Shown one piece after another: positions 25,407-33,803 of a DNA stretch of 64,000 nucleotides; position 1 is the first letter of the stretch; each line of letters starts with the position of its first letter. The position numbers were made by a program, and so were the translations under genes. Source of the DNA: Polynucleobacter hallstattensis. GTDB taxonomy: Bacteria; Pseudomonadota; Gammaproteobacteria; Burkholderiales; Burkholderiaceae. The notes under the pieces were generated by a model that was given only the letters and a program-made list of their open reading frames with translations, was not told the DNA's origin and did not search any database. The stretch is from NCBI RefSeq assembly GCF_018881835.1, contig NZ_JACVPO010000002.1, positions 806,001-870,000 of the forward strand, in the 5' to 3' direction.

Positions 25407-25656
25407 ATACCAACCCGAAGGTTGGTATTTTCATTTCTGGTGGGCCCACCAGGACTTGAACCTGGGACCAAAGGATTATGAGAGCAGACATCCAAAGAAA
25501 ACCATTAGGATTTCAAGAGGTTACAGCGTCTCATTATCGGTGTGTGAGTATTTGTGTGACTAGATTAACAAGATCACAATAAACACAATCTCACTCTTTG
25601 GTTTTCCAAACCAAAGGAATTTTGGAGCAACCATCTAACACTTCGTTGCTCCAAAA
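25407..25656 (-). repeat. att-like unit B with tRNA 3' fragment and terminator
   Basis: 25438-25482 is the complement of a tRNA 3' portion from a CTCATAATC anticodon loop (CAU) to CCA. On its 3' side is a strong TTCG-loop terminator (arms AATACCAACC/GGTTGGTATT, 25407-25432). On the other side are a diverged copy of the GTGT repeats, a TTTGGTTTTCCAAACCAAA-type palindrome, and the hairpin GGAGCAAC...GTTGCTCC (25624-25652). The tRNA 5' half is missing, so no functional tRNA is encoded. Confidence 0.75.
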
Positions 25657-25665
25657 TGGATATAC

Positions 25666-26607
25666 CTACAAAACCTTTAGATGCTGACTTATCCGATTTA
25701 ATAGATCAGGAAAATTTGGCTGGCCTTTGTAATATAGGCTAGCTACTTTTTGATATTCTGATTCAAACAACTTTCGGTCTTCCGAATCACTCAGAAGAAA
25801 AGCTGGGTTTTGAGAAATGATTAAGTTATCGGACTTGGGAAAACGCTCTACCTTCCTAGTCTGATACCTATCAGTCTTAATAAATTCCAACACTGATGGG
25901 TAATCCAATAAACAATATACGTCGTAGTAATGCCTTAGGAAGTTCTTAGGAAATCCTTTGCCATCTTTGTATTGGCGATACTTCGTAGAGATGGTTTGCA
26001 GTTTTTCCACAAAAGTATATTCAGGCAAGTAACACAAGACATTTTTGGCTCTATTATCATCAATGTCTTTGACGTACTTAATTGCATAATCGTATGCCCA
26101 TGATGAAATATCTACCGGCTGATTGGGTGCCGTATCGTCAAAGCCTAACTCTAATAAAACACCATCCTTTAAACCACCCAACGATGGCATTATTGATTGG
26201 TAATTTAAGCGGACCCCACCACTGCGCATTTTTTCTGAGTCATCAAATGCATGATCTCGCACAACATCTTGTATACCAAGAATCTTCAGTTCACTGGCAA
26301 CCCAATCGTAAAAATCAGATCGAGATTTTATATGCGCTTCTTTATCTTGATTTTTGCCAGTCTTAACATCCATGCCTGCTGGCGGCTCAATGCGGATATC
26401 AATATCTTCGGAAAAGCGATGAATGAGCCCAAACCCCTTGGATAATGAAGTTCCGCCTTTCAATTCAAATGTAAATCCTTGTTGCTGCAATCCCCAAAGG
26501 CAATGCATGATCCAATAATCCTTTTCAACCAATGTGGGATCAATACCCATATTGTCTGATACAGTAGCAATCAGATCTTTGAAATCCTTATGTTCATGCA
26601 AAAGCAC
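25666..26607 (-). CDS. abiEii: AbiEii-type nucleotidyltransferase toxin
   Basis: This 313-aa type IV toxin belongs to the AbiEii/AbiGii nucleotidyltransferase family. The nucleotidyltransferase core is intact: FELKGGTSLSKGFGLIHRFSEDID, with the GS-like GGTSLSK loop and the DID metal ligands. LRHYYDVYCLLD is typical of the C-terminal part. It starts with GTG overlapping the AbiEi stop (TAGTG), so toxin and antitoxin are translationally coupled. Members modify tRNA or other targets and give phage abortive infection; the target here is unknown. Confidence 0.88.
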   Translation of the reverse strand: MLLHEHKDFKDLIATVSDNMGIDPTLVEKDYWIMHCLWGLQQQGFTFELKGGTSLSKGFGLIHRFSEDIDIRIEPPAGMDVKTGKNQDKEAHIKSRSDFYDWVASELKILGIQDVVRDHAFDDSEKMRSGGVRLNYQSIMPSLGGLKDGVLLELGFDDTAPNQPVDISSWAYDYAIKYVKDIDDNRAKNVLCYLPEYTFVEKLQTISTKYRQYKDGKGFPKNFLRHYYDVYCLLDYPSVLEFIKTDRYQTRKVERFPKSDNLIISQNPAFLLSDSEDRKLFESEYQKVASLYYKGQPNFPDLLNRISQHLKVL

Positions 26608-27251
26608 TAAGTACTCGCTCTCTGCGTATCACGCAACCAAGATGAAACCCGCTTCTTCGTTCTCCCTGCCCCATAAGCACTAACTGTTTTTTGCAATTTA
26701 GCAGTTTCAAACTTATTTAACTGCTTCTCTGCCTTAGCCAATACATCATCTTTATTCTCAGCAAGCGAATCTAGATTATTCAGTAGATCCACCAATAAGA
26801 ATTCTTTATCCAGCTTTTTTGGAAAGCGCGGTTTTACCCGAAATTCAAAACTTCTATTACCCAATTTAAAGACGCCATGGCGTTTATGGTTATACACCAC
26901 AGTCTTGTTATAGAGCTGGGTTGTTCCTAGACCCAAGGAGTTGTAGCTATTAGGTGAGAGCAACAAAAAGTTCTCGTCTTTTAAAAAAGCTTCTACTAGC
27001 TCACTGTCTTTCGGAGGCACCCTACCAAATACAGATGATTTGGGTGCGTAATATAGTCCTTGGGCAAGCTTTTCTAAATCACCTGCATCAACCAATTGTT
27101 TTAAATGACGATCAACTGCATTGGAGTCACCTAGAAGATCCTCTCTTCTATAGACATGACCCCTCTTAAGGTGCGAGCGAAGTCTCCCCAATGCGCTATT
27201 GCGCACTTCAGGCAAAGTACTTAAGGAGGCTTTTACTGGCTCTTTTTGCAT
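26607..27251 (-). CDS. abiEi: AbiEi-type antitoxin (DUF6088, winged HTH)
   Basis: This 214-aa type IV antitoxin/repressor partner has an N-terminal winged HTH (RGHVYRREDLLGDSNAVDRHLKQLV) and the DUF6088 region GDLEKLAQGLYYAPK and LLSPNSYNSLGLGTTQLYN. AbiEi proteins repress their own operon and neutralise AbiEii without forming a stable complex. The promoter lies in 27252-27363 and contains a border palindrome at 27303-27323, shared with the divergent 430-aa gene. Confidence 0.85.
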   Translation of the reverse strand: MQKEPVKASLSTLPEVRNSALGRLRSHLKRGHVYRREDLLGDSNAVDRHLKQLVDAGDLEKLAQGLYYAPKSSVFGRVPPKDSELVEAFLKDENFLLLSPNSYNSLGLGTTQLYNKTVVYNHKRHGVFKLGNRSFEFRVKPRFPKKLDKEFLLVDLLNNLDSLAENKDDVLAKAEKQLNKFETAKLQKTVSAYGAGRTKKRVSSWLRDTQRAST

Positions 27252-27302
27252 GATTTTTTATTGAATTTTCATGCATATTAGCATAGGTAAACGATCTTAA
27301 CA

Positions 27303-27323
27303 AGCGTTACTTAAAGTAACGCT
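27303..27323. repeat. Palindrome in the abiE/430-aa divergent promoter
   Basis: Perfect 10-bp arms AGCGTTACTT/AAGTAACGCT around a central A. It separates the AbiE block from the 430-aa protein block and, from its position between divergent starts, could also act as an operator. Confidence 0.8.
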
Positions 27324-27363
27324 CTCGCGTAATCTTCATAGAATTCCACTAAAGGAGGATCCC

Positions 27364-28656
27364 ATGAAAACCACCCGTTTAGAGCTCTTTGAACAAGTTT
27401 GGGTTACACCCATGACTAAGCTTGCTAAAAATTTTGGTTGCAGCGATGTTGGGCTTCGTAAAGCTTGTATTAAGTTTGAGATTCCGCTGCCGCCACAGGG
27501 TCATTGGCAAAAACTACTTTACGGCAAAGGCTTTGCAAAACCTGAAATTCCAAGACCCAAATACAACCCCGAAATTGAAATTAATCCCGTAGCTATCAAG
27601 GTCGCGAGAGAGGCACATCAACGTGATAAGGCCATAGAGGAGGCCTTAGAAAAATCGCCAGAGCAAAAACTAAAACCTCTTAAAGATCTAACTAAGTTGC
27701 ATCCACTCACCAAGAACATCTACGACTTAGCAACACGCTATCAACAGGCTATTGAAAAGCATCGTAAAAATGGCAACTCACGTTACAGATCTTTAGGTGA
27801 CGATATGCCATACGAGGATAAAGGACGATTTCATTATCGGCCCTCAGATGGGTGCATTCCCATTTGCGCATCCTTTTCCACAATGTTTCGAAGTCTAAAA
27901 ATCCTAGATCCAATTCTTAAAGCCTTGGCTGATGAAGGGTACAAATTCTTATTTGAGGAAAAAGATCGTTATAGACAGAAAGAATTCGCTATAGAAAAGG
28001 ATGGCGAAAAGATGTATATCAATATTAGAGAGGGTTATTCGAAAACCAGCTTGTCAATCAAGAGTCAAAAGTTGCTTGAGAAGCTTGACGTTTATAGCGG
28101 CGACTACAGAAATTATCCCAATGGCGTTATTTACTTTGAGATTAAGCATGAGTTTAAATATTACCCTGAGATATTCAAGGACCAAAAACGCATCAAACTA
28201 GAGCAGCAAATGGATTTGGTTCTGCACTATCTTTTAGAAGCGCCAAGTGACATAAAAGCTGAACGGGAACGTCGATACAGGGAGCAAGTTGAATACGAGC
28301 GCAAAAAAGCCATAAGAATTCATAATGAAAACATAGTTACAAGTCAACACGCTCAACTTGATAAAGCCCTTCAAGAATCAAAACTTATTCAAGAACTACG
28401 CGAGTTAGAAAACTATCTAATTAGCATTGAAGCTGCCACCAATGATTTCTCAGATCAAGAAAAGAGATACGCAGAACATTGGCTCAATATTGTTCGACAC
28501 TTTGCAGAAGAAAAGCATCCCCTGAAGAAAAGGGTAAATTTATTCAAGAAGCTTGCAACTGAACCAGAAGATCCATACAAATACTACTGGGCCAAGGAAG
28601 AGAAAAGCTATGTGGGAATTACTGAAGATGAGGATGCCGATGAAGAAGATTACTAA
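27364..28656 (+). CDS. Uncharacterised 430-aa protein with N-terminal HTH-like region
   Basis: I do not recognise a named family. Residues 6-45 (LFEQVWVTPMTKLAKNFGCS, then DVGLRKACIKFEIPLPPQGH) form a helix-turn-helix-like stretch of a type that recurs in bacterial hypothetical proteins. The middle is alpha/beta with FLFEEKDRYRQKEFAIEKDG, and the C-terminus is a long charged helix with an acidic tail. An excellent ribosome site (AAAGGAGG) precedes the ATG. It is divergent from abiE and bounded by palindromes, so a defence or regulatory cargo role is possible. Confidence 0.75.
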   Translation: MKTTRLELFEQVWVTPMTKLAKNFGCSDVGLRKACIKFEIPLPPQGHWQKLLYGKGFAKPEIPRPKYNPEIEINPVAIKVAREAHQRDKAIEEALEKSPEQKLKPLKDLTKLHPLTKNIYDLATRYQQAIEKHRKNGNSRYRSLGDDMPYEDKGRFHYRPSDGCIPICASFSTMFRSLKILDPILKALADEGYKFLFEEKDRYRQKEFAIEKDGEKMYINIREGYSKTSLSIKSQKLLEKLDVYSGDYRNYPNGVIYFEIKHEFKYYPEIFKDQKRIKLEQQMDLVLHYLLEAPSDIKAERERRYREQVEYERKKAIRIHNENIVTSQHAQLDKALQESKLIQELRELENYLISIEAATNDFSDQEKRYAEHWLNIVRHFAEEKHPLKKRVNLFKKLATEPEDPYKYYWAKEEKSYVGITEDEDADEEDY

Positions 28657-28759
28657 TTTCAGGTTCAGTTAAATGTACTAATAGTTAAGATGCCCAAGCT
28701 AGAGCCATATATCTATTGGGGTCTAACGGTGATATGCGCTACACACCAACTACACAGAA

Positions 28760-29060
28760 AGAAAAACAACTTAGGAATTTCTCCCTAAGTCGTTGATTTC
28801 ATTGGTGGGCCCACCAGGACTTGAACCTGGGACCAAAGGATTATGAGAGCAGACACCCAAGATAGACCTATATAAACAGGGGATCTGCGGGTGGTCAGTG
28901 TCGGTGTGTAAGCAAATGTGTAAGCAAATTCATGGATTTAAAGGAAGTAGCCTCTCACTCATTGGTTTTCAAAACCAAAGGAATTTTGGAGCAACCATCT
29001 AACACCTTATTGCTCCAAGGTACTTTTGAGGGATTGATAAGCGTGACTTAAAGTAACACT
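28760..29060 (-). repeat. att-like unit C: tRNA 3' fragment, tandem 12-mers, hairpin, palindrome
   Basis: 28803-28847 is the same CAU-anticodon tRNA 3' fragment as in units B and D, with a terminator hairpin on its 3' side (ACTTAGG...CCTAAGT, 28768-28790). Then come two perfect tandem copies of GTGTAAGCAAAT (28906-28929), the hairpin GGAGCAA...TTGCTCC (28988-29016) and a slightly decayed border palindrome (29040-29060). Between 28657 and 29193 there is no gene. Tandem 12-mers next to a tRNA-derived core resemble integrase arm sites. Confidence 0.75.
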
Positions 29061-29106
29061 CACTTTTCTGGACGGTGGCTAACGACCCATATTAGACACC
29101 CAAAGA

Positions 29107-29182
29107 AAAACCACCCGAAGGTGGTTTTGGTATTTCTTGGTGGCCCGGTGTGGAATCGAACCAGAGCCTCAGGACACTAATC
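29107..29182 (-). repeat. Second-family tRNA 3' fragment with terminator (left copy)
   Basis: On the minus strand a decayed tRNA 3' end (GGTTCGATTCCACACC plus GGGCCACCA) is followed by a TTCG-loop terminator, arms AAAACCACC/GGTGGTTTT. The T-stem has one mismatch and the 5' half is missing. A further decayed copy lies at 29680-29755, so the two bracket the lipoprotein gene. Confidence 0.65.
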
Positions 29183-29193
29183 CTGAATAACTG

Positions 29194-29589
29194 TTACATC
29201 TTGATAATCTGCCAAGCACCCTCTGAGCGGCCATCACCAATCTTGTCCCCTGGTTTTGTGTCCTTGGCATAAAAATACAAAGGCATGCCATTAAAGGCTA
29301 ACTGCTTTTTGCCATCATCGCGAGTAACGATTGAATAACCAGCAGAGACGGCAGGACTTCCATCAACTAATAGGGGCGGCCAATTCGTTGCGCACATGCC
29401 ATTACAAACTGACTTGCCTGAACCGGCTACATCCTTGGTATAGATATACAAGGTCATATTGTTATTGCCTGCTAAAACGCCATCGTTAGCCTTAGTAAAT
29501 GGTGCCAATGCCACTCCAGTCATTGAAGCGCAAGCGGCTAATGTAGCCGTAGCGATCAAAGCAATTAATACGCTCTTAATACGATTCAT
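29194..29589 (-). CDS. COG4315 secreted-repeat lipoprotein
   Basis: This 131-aa lipoprotein has the signal [20 protein letters not shown] with the lipobox LAAC. Two copies of the secreted repeat of unknown function follow: [21 protein letters not shown] with MCATNWPPL, and [19 protein letters not shown]. It is predicted to be periplasmic or outer-membrane anchored; no activity is known. It is the only gene between the paired tRNA-3' fragments at 29107 and 29680, consistent with a small inserted cassette. Confidence 0.85.
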   Translation of the reverse strand: MNRIKSVLIALIATATLAACASMTGVALAPFTKANDGVLAGNNNMTLYIYTKDVAGSGKSVCNGMCATNWPPLLVDGSPAVSAGYSIVTRDDGKKQLAFNGMPLYFYAKDTKPGDKIGDGRSEGAWQIIKM

Positions 29590-29679
29590 TTAGATCTCCT
29601 TTTAAGGTTATGTAAATACTCTACTGGTAATTTATGTTTAATGTGTGACGCGAGTAAAACTAAGGGGCTAGGCATGAAA

Positions 29680-29755
29680 AAACCGCCCGAAGGTGGTTTT
29701 GGTGTTTCTTGGTGGCCCGGCGTGGAATCGGTCAGAGCTGAGGATGCCTAATCCA
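29680..29755 (-). repeat. Second-family tRNA 3' fragment with terminator (right copy)
   Basis: This is a decayed direct repeat of 29107-29182. The terminator arms (AAACCGCC/GGTGGTTT) and the CCA-terminated acceptor strand are kept, but the T-loop has lost two bases. With the left copy it gives a direct duplication of about 75 bp around a single gene. Confidence 0.6.
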
Positions 29756-29763
29756 TTTAAGAA

Positions 29764-30243
29764 TCAAGCCTTGGTATGAATCTCTTTTAAGCTCATTGAG
29801 TCCAGCTTATCTAGCGGCATAGATGCCAAGAGCTCGATACGCTTTTTCAAACCAATCATGACATCTTTAAACGCCTTACGCTTTTCTTCATCACTACCTT
29901 GAACTTGCGATGGATCAGGAAAGCCCCAGTGAGCTGTCGCTGGGTTACCGGGCCATACTGGACAGACTTCACCGGCGGCATTGTCACAAACAGTCACAAT
30001 GAAATCCATCTTAGGGGCATCGGGCAAGCCATACTCATCCCAGCTCTTGCTTCTCAACTTGCTTTGATCGTAGCCCATTTCTTTAGTCAATTCAGCCGCA
30101 ATTGGATTGACTGAAGTGCCAGGAGTTGATCCTGCGGAATATCCAACAAATAATCCACTTTGATGTGTAGATGCCAAAGCCTCTCCCAATACTGAGCGAG
30201 CGGAGTTGTGGGTACATAGAAAGAGAATGTTGTATTGCTTCAT
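29764..30243 (-). CDS. arsC: Arsenate reductase (low-molecular-weight phosphatase type)
   Basis: This 159-aa enzyme reduces arsenate to arsenite for export. The P-loop CTHNSARS (CX5R) lies at residues 10-17, followed by the conserved SAGSTPG and TVCDNAAGEVCPVWPG with the redox cysteines. It is divergent from arsH. A well-matched Pho box (30307-30324) oriented toward this gene lies 64 bp upstream, suggesting induction under phosphate starvation, when arsenate uptake rises. No arsenite efflux gene is visible in the window. Confidence 0.9.
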   Translation of the reverse strand: MKQYNILFLCTHNSARSVLGEALASTHQSGLFVGYSAGSTPGTSVNPIAAELTKEMGYDQSKLRSKSWDEYGLPDAPKMDFIVTVCDNAAGEVCPVWPGNPATAHWGFPDPSQVQGSDEEKRKAFKDVMIGLKKRIELLASMPLDKLDSMSLKEIHTKA

Positions 30244-30306
30244 TTGGCTTAGATCCTACTTTTTGTTGATTGATTTTTGATTGTACGGAATCTACTTTGC
30301 TAATCT

Positions 30307-30324
30307 ATGACAGTTTTATTACAG
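30307..30324 (-). promoter_or_regulatory. Pho box upstream of arsC
   Basis: Reading the minus strand, CTGTAATAAAACTGTCAT matches the PhoB consensus CTGTCATAWAWCTGTCAY in all but one base, with the correct 11-bp repeat period. It points toward arsC, whose start is at 30243. Confidence 0.65.
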
Positions 30325-30348
30325 CCAATTACTCATTACACTCTACCT

Positions 30349-31062
30349 ATGACCGACCTTCCTAATATCGACAAAGAACTCTTTCATAAGCCAAGTCTTG
30401 ATGAAACTCACGGCAACTCTTTGTCTAGTCACCCACCTAAGATTTTGCTTTTATATGGATCATTGAGAGAGAGGTCCTTTAGTCGCCTTTTAGCAGAAGA
30501 AGCGGAACGCATATTAAAGGCGATGGGCTGTGAGACTAAGTTTTTTAATCCTCATGGATTGCCGCAAGTAGATGACGCTCCTGAAACACATCCCAAAGTA
30601 GTAGAACTCAGAGAACTTGTAGAGTGGTCGGAGGGAATGATTTGGAGTAGTCCAGAGCGCCATGGCGCTATGACAGGGCTGATGAAATCTCAAATCGATT
30701 GGATACCACTTAGCGTTGGCGCTGTCAGACCCTCTCAAGGTAAGACTTTAGCTTTATTACAAGTGAGCGGTGGTTCGCAATCTTTTAATGCGCTCAATCA
30801 AATGAGAGTTCTGGGCAGATGGATGCGGATGATCACGATTCCCAATCAATCATCCGTACCCAAAGCATTTCTAGAGTTTGATGACACCAATCGCATGAAG
30901 CCATCCGCAAACTATGATCGTGTAGTAGATGTGATGGAAGAGCTGGTTAAATTTACCTTATTGACTCGCTCAGTTTCAGGCTATTTGACTGATCGCTACA
31001 GTGAGCGAAAAGAAAGTGCTGAGGAATTATCAAAGCGGGTGAATCAAAGATCTAGCCAATAG
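30349..31062 (+). CDS. arsH: Arsenical resistance NADPH-FMN oxidoreductase ArsH
   Basis: This flavodoxin-like ArsH has [21 protein letters not shown] (FMN phosphate loop), [22 protein letters not shown] and [18 protein letters not shown], all diagnostic. ArsH oxidises trivalent organoarsenicals and reduces quinones. I chose the ATG at 30349; an in-frame ATG at 30307 lies inside the Pho box and would add 14 non-conserved residues. The gene is divergent from arsC, the usual pairing. Confidence 0.9.
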   Translation: MTDLPNIDKELFHKPSLDETHGNSLSSHPPKILLLYGSLRERSFSRLLAEEAERILKAMGCETKFFNPHGLPQVDDAPETHPKVVELRELVEWSEGMIWSSPERHGAMTGLMKSQIDWIPLSVGAVRPSQGKTLALLQVSGGSQSFNALNQMRVLGRWMRMITIPNQSSVPKAFLEFDDTNRMKPSANYDRVVDVMEELVKFTLLTRSVSGYLTDRYSERKESAEELSKRVNQRSSQ

Positions 31063-31154
31063 ATCACAATCGCGCCGTGCAATAAACCTTCTATCCTAGA
31101 AAACTAAACCCCTGTTAATGATTGACCATTTTCAGTAATAATAGATTTCAGACT

Positions 31155-31337
31155 TTAATTTAAATCTTCAAACTCAATCTCAGGTCCATCTTCCACCTGA
31201 TAAGAGATAAGCTTAGACTTTCGATATATATCTTGAACCTTGGACATAGCTTCTCTCAAACTCTCTCCATGTATTCTGATCTTTGAGCTATGTGATCCAC
31301 TTTCATCAAAATGACGAACTTTAATAGTCCAATACAT
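31155..31337 (-). CDS. Hypothetical small protein
   Basis: This is a 60-aa frame: MYWTIKVRHFDESGSHSSKI then RIHGESLREAMSKVQ and an acidic tail. There is no known family and no signal peptide. It starts 3 bp after the stop of the HTH gene upstream, which supports its being real and cotranscribed, possibly with the HTH protein as partner. Confidence 0.5.
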   Translation of the reverse strand: MYWTIKVRHFDESGSHSSKIRIHGESLREAMSKVQDIYRKSKLISYQVEDGPEIEFEDLN

Positions 31338-31340
31338 TAC

Positions 31341-31604
31341 TCAACCTATTGACTCACTTGAAGATAGAAACTGATCCTCTGAAAGGCCAAGATGATTGCC
31401 AATCTTCTTAGCAGCTTGTATTTTGATGTTCATTGTGTAAAAGGTGGAAAAACTTTCAGCTTCTTCAATCTCTCTTATGTGCCACTTTTTTAAGCAGACA
31501 GCTTTAGCAAGTTCTTCATAGCCCAAGCCTCTCTCCTCACGTGCTACCTTCAGCACTTCTTTGAGAATCACAATGACTACCTTAGTTTTAGGTGCTAGAA
31601 ACAT
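31341..31604 (-). CDS. Small helix-turn-helix protein (XRE-like)
   Basis: This 87-aa protein has a lambda-repressor-like HTH: VAREERGLGYEELAKAVCLK followed by KWHIREIEEAE, and a C-terminal GNHLGLSEDQF. The layout resembles RodZ-type or phage repressor HTH domains. It is followed by a 60-aa gene on the same strand. A weak Pho-box-like site (31651-31668) lies about 50 bp upstream. The target is unknown. Confidence 0.6.
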   Translation of the reverse strand: MFLAPKTKVVIVILKEVLKVAREERGLGYEELAKAVCLKKWHIREIEEAESFSTFYTMNIKIQAAKKIGNHLGLSEDQFLSSSESIG

Positions 31605-31694
31605 AGAGGCCGATTAAATAGTTGTCACAAACCGATGCTAGAGTAAGTAATTGACAGTTTTATTACTAATCATTAACTGAGAGCGGTAGTGACT

Positions 31695-32144
31695 ATGTTT
31701 TTTAAAAAAGAGATAGAAGCGCCCCCAAATACACAATCAGAGATGATTCCTACTAAAGACTTGCCTCATAACGAGGAGATTGGTGAAGCAATCCAAAGTG
31801 CGCCAACTTTGCCAGAAGAGCAAAATATAAGGCGAGCAGGAAATCTAGTTGTTGGTGAGGGGGTTCGCTTAAGAGGCAGTTTCAGCGTCCCCAATAAAAC
31901 CACCGTAACCGGGTTAATTGAAGGCAGCCTTGCTACGACAGAACTATTAGTTGAGAAAGAAGGTAGAGTCCAAGGCGAAGTCAATTGCCAATTAGCAGAT
32001 ATTGCTGGAAACGTTGAAAACGATCTTCAAGTACATATCGCCCTTACGATTCGGGCAAGCGCAGTCATTGCAGGCAATATTTTTTATCAAGAAATTACGA
32101 TTGAAAAAGGTGCCAAGATTAGTGGCAAATTAGCCAGACTCTAA
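31695..32144 (+). CDS. Bactofilin family polymer-forming protein
   Basis: This 149-aa bactofilin is a beta-helical cytoskeletal polymer former. The core shows the repeating pattern GEGVRLRGSFSVPNKTTVTG, LIEGSLATTELLVEKEGRVQG and GNIFYQEITIEKGAKISGKL. I prefer the ATG at 31695 over a GTG at 31689. The N-terminal about 40 residues are disordered, as is usual. There is no M23 peptidase neighbour; it lies next to an HU-family gene on the other strand. Confidence 0.85.
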   Translation: MFFKKEIEAPPNTQSEMIPTKDLPHNEEIGEAIQSAPTLPEEQNIRRAGNLVVGEGVRLRGSFSVPNKTTVTGLIEGSLATTELLVEKEGRVQGEVNCQLADIAGNVENDLQVHIALTIRASAVIAGNIFYQEITIEKGAKISGKLARL

Positions 32145-32250
32145 CTGGACTTAGATAAGCTGGCTTAAAGTTACTCAAAGAGTCAGCCAATAATTCTCAT
32201 TCCTCCAATCGATAAAGCACCCATTAAAGCCTCACTTTGCATCTATCAGA

Positions 32251-32529
32251 TTAAGAATGATTAACCTGTCTTTTGAAAGCTGAGCTAGCTCTAAAGCCTA
32301 CTGACTTCATGGCTGGGATTTGCACTGAGAGCCCAGTGGAAGGGTTGCGCCCCACTCGAGCACTTCGATTAACTTGGAGAAACGAACCCAGACCTCCAAT
32401 CTGGACTACATCATTTGCGCTAACTGCCTCCACAATTCGATATACGATTGACTCCAATGCAAGCTTAGCAACAGTATCTGGGATATCTGCCCCGACTGCA
32501 ATCAACTCTATTAGCTCTACTTTATTCAT
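32251..32529 (-). CDS. HU family DNA-binding protein
   Basis: This 92-aa histone-like protein has ELIELIAVGADIPDTVAKLA, DVVQIGGLGSFLQVNRSARV and the arm GRNPSTGLSVQIPAM, giving the full HU fold. The sequence diverges from housekeeping HU near the N-terminus, which suggests an accessory copy as carried by mobile elements. It is convergent with the bactofilin gene. Confidence 0.88.
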   Translation of the reverse strand: MNKVELIELIAVGADIPDTVAKLALESIVYRIVEAVSANDVVQIGGLGSFLQVNRSARVGRNPSTGLSVQIPAMKSVGFRASSAFKRQVNHS

Positions 32530-32949
32530 ATGGCTTTTATTTCTTTGGCTTCAATATTTCCTAATTTCGTAAAGCAATTTAGCATAGCTATATGTCAATC
32601 AGTAACGTAATAGTCAATCAATTGTCATAAAGTAATTAAAGATTCAAACGGCCATTGCTCCGTATTACAAGTGAGTCTTGTTAGAAATTAATGAAATGGA
32701 TAAGCGTTAACAGCCATAAAAATACTATCTTTGTTAATTCAGGAGTTCCACACCACCCAACTGTCGTTTTTAACCATCATCTAAGCGCTTAAACGGGATA
32801 TTTTTATCATCGCGATAGACATGTAATTTTTAGATGATCACACTTCCGCTTGCAAGGTGACTGAGAGTAAAAGTAATTTCATCAAAAAATGCAATGCCTA
32901 TCCTCTTCAGTCTATAGGTCAAAAACCTTAATAGATCCTGGAGCAAGCG
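32530..32949. other. Gene-free stretch
   Basis: I find no credible gene here. It holds TGTCA-type half sites (32592-32628, two of them 11 bp apart as in a weak Pho box) and a distant 9-bp inverted repeat ATCATCTAA (32776) / TTAGATGAT (32830) that could form a stem around a 45-nt loop. Confidence 0.4.
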
Positions 32950-33120
32950 ATGACAATTCATTATTATTTTAGTGAGTATGATGATTCATTTGATGAGTAC
33001 ACAGATTCAATTAAGCACGATCTTTTAAAAGAGCGACTTACATGGCAACACCGAATCCGAAAACAACTTCATTTGGAATATCAATTTTATGATGATGATT
33101 TCGAATCAAACCTCGATTAA
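32950..33120 (+). CDS. Small acidic hypothetical protein (56 aa)
   Basis: An ATG at 32950 preceded by a GGAGC ribosome site opens a 56-residue frame ending at TAA 33120. The protein is tyrosine- and aspartate-rich: SEYDDSFDEYTDS at the start, and FYDDDFESNLD at the end around a basic middle. No family is recognised. It is one of several small orphan genes in this block. Confidence 0.5.
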   Translation: MTIHYYFSEYDDSFDEYTDSIKHDLLKERLTWQHRIRKQLHLEYQFYDDDFESNLD

Positions 33121-33266
33121 CGAACATTTCCGTCCAATAGGCCGGTGCACTCTTATTCAAATATTTCTCACCACCAATACTTGAACAAATGAGGCCCAAC
33201 ACAGGCGATGGTAATTAGTGCAAATACAGCCTCAAACCACAGGTGCTAGCATTAATTTTAGTCTTA

Positions 33267-33500
33267 TTACTCAAACTCAAGCTCGAGATGCAGACAAAAT
33301 TCTGCGTCAGCTAGCTCTGCACATTCCGTCGCATTCATCTGGTCTTCAAATGACAGTTGCGCGAAACGCTCTGCAGCTATGAAATTATTTTCTCTGTAGT
33401 TATCTAATGCTAATAACTGATTCCATGCCGCCTTTTGATAATACTCAGCAGACATTCTCCTGAGATTGATAATTTTGTCACTTAGACTTTGATTTAGCAT
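33267..33500 (-). CDS. Hypothetical helical small protein (77 aa)
   Basis: This 77-aa, probably all-helical protein contains INLRRMSAEYYQKAAWNQLL and an acidic C-terminus (LADAEFCLHLELEFE). A good AAGGAG ribosome site precedes the ATG at 33500, supporting expression. There is no known family, signal or membrane segment. Confidence 0.55.
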   Translation of the reverse strand: MLNQSLSDKIINLRRMSAEYYQKAAWNQLLALDNYRENNFIAAERFAQLSFEDQMNATECAELADAEFCLHLELEFE

Positions 33501-33803
33501 TTTTTATCTCCTTCAATTTTTATTGAACTTGATTGTGATGCTCCACTTTTCTCATGACATCTCTGTGAATGCTTTAAAGTTTTTGTCACATTTGAAGCCG
33601 CTTTATCAAGCCCAAATATGACAATTTCACCTCTTAAAATTTAGCCCTCAATATTTCAGTTAACGATAGATTTGTCACATTTATTGATTGAGAATGCAAT
33701 CTACTTATGGGAGATGAAGAGCAATTCTGCTCCTTTCCGGTCTCCTCAGCTTGCTCTAACAGCCCATAGGTAACCACTTCTAATTAATTTAGGGAGAGCG
33801 CTA
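33501..33803. other. Gene-free intergenic region with a repeated 12-mer
   Basis: No gene is seen. TTTGTCACATTT occurs identically at 33582 and 33671, possibly a shared regulatory half site. The right end supplies the AGGGAGAG ribosome site of the next small gene. Confidence 0.4.

Noticed and set aside
25438-25482. Possible functional tRNA genes (tRNA-Ile CAU) at 23222, 25438, 28803 and 43875
   Set aside because: Only the anticodon-loop-to-CCA part, or less, is present; the D-arm, the 5' acceptor strand and a paired anticodon stem are missing in all copies.
23222-29060. A complete prophage
   Set aside because: No capsid, terminase, tail, replication or lysis genes are seen; only an integrase N-terminal fragment.
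33582-33682. Pho boxes built from the two TTTGTCACATTT copies
   Set aside because: The halves lack the CTGT core and the 11-bp repeat period; they are noted only as a repeated 12-mer.
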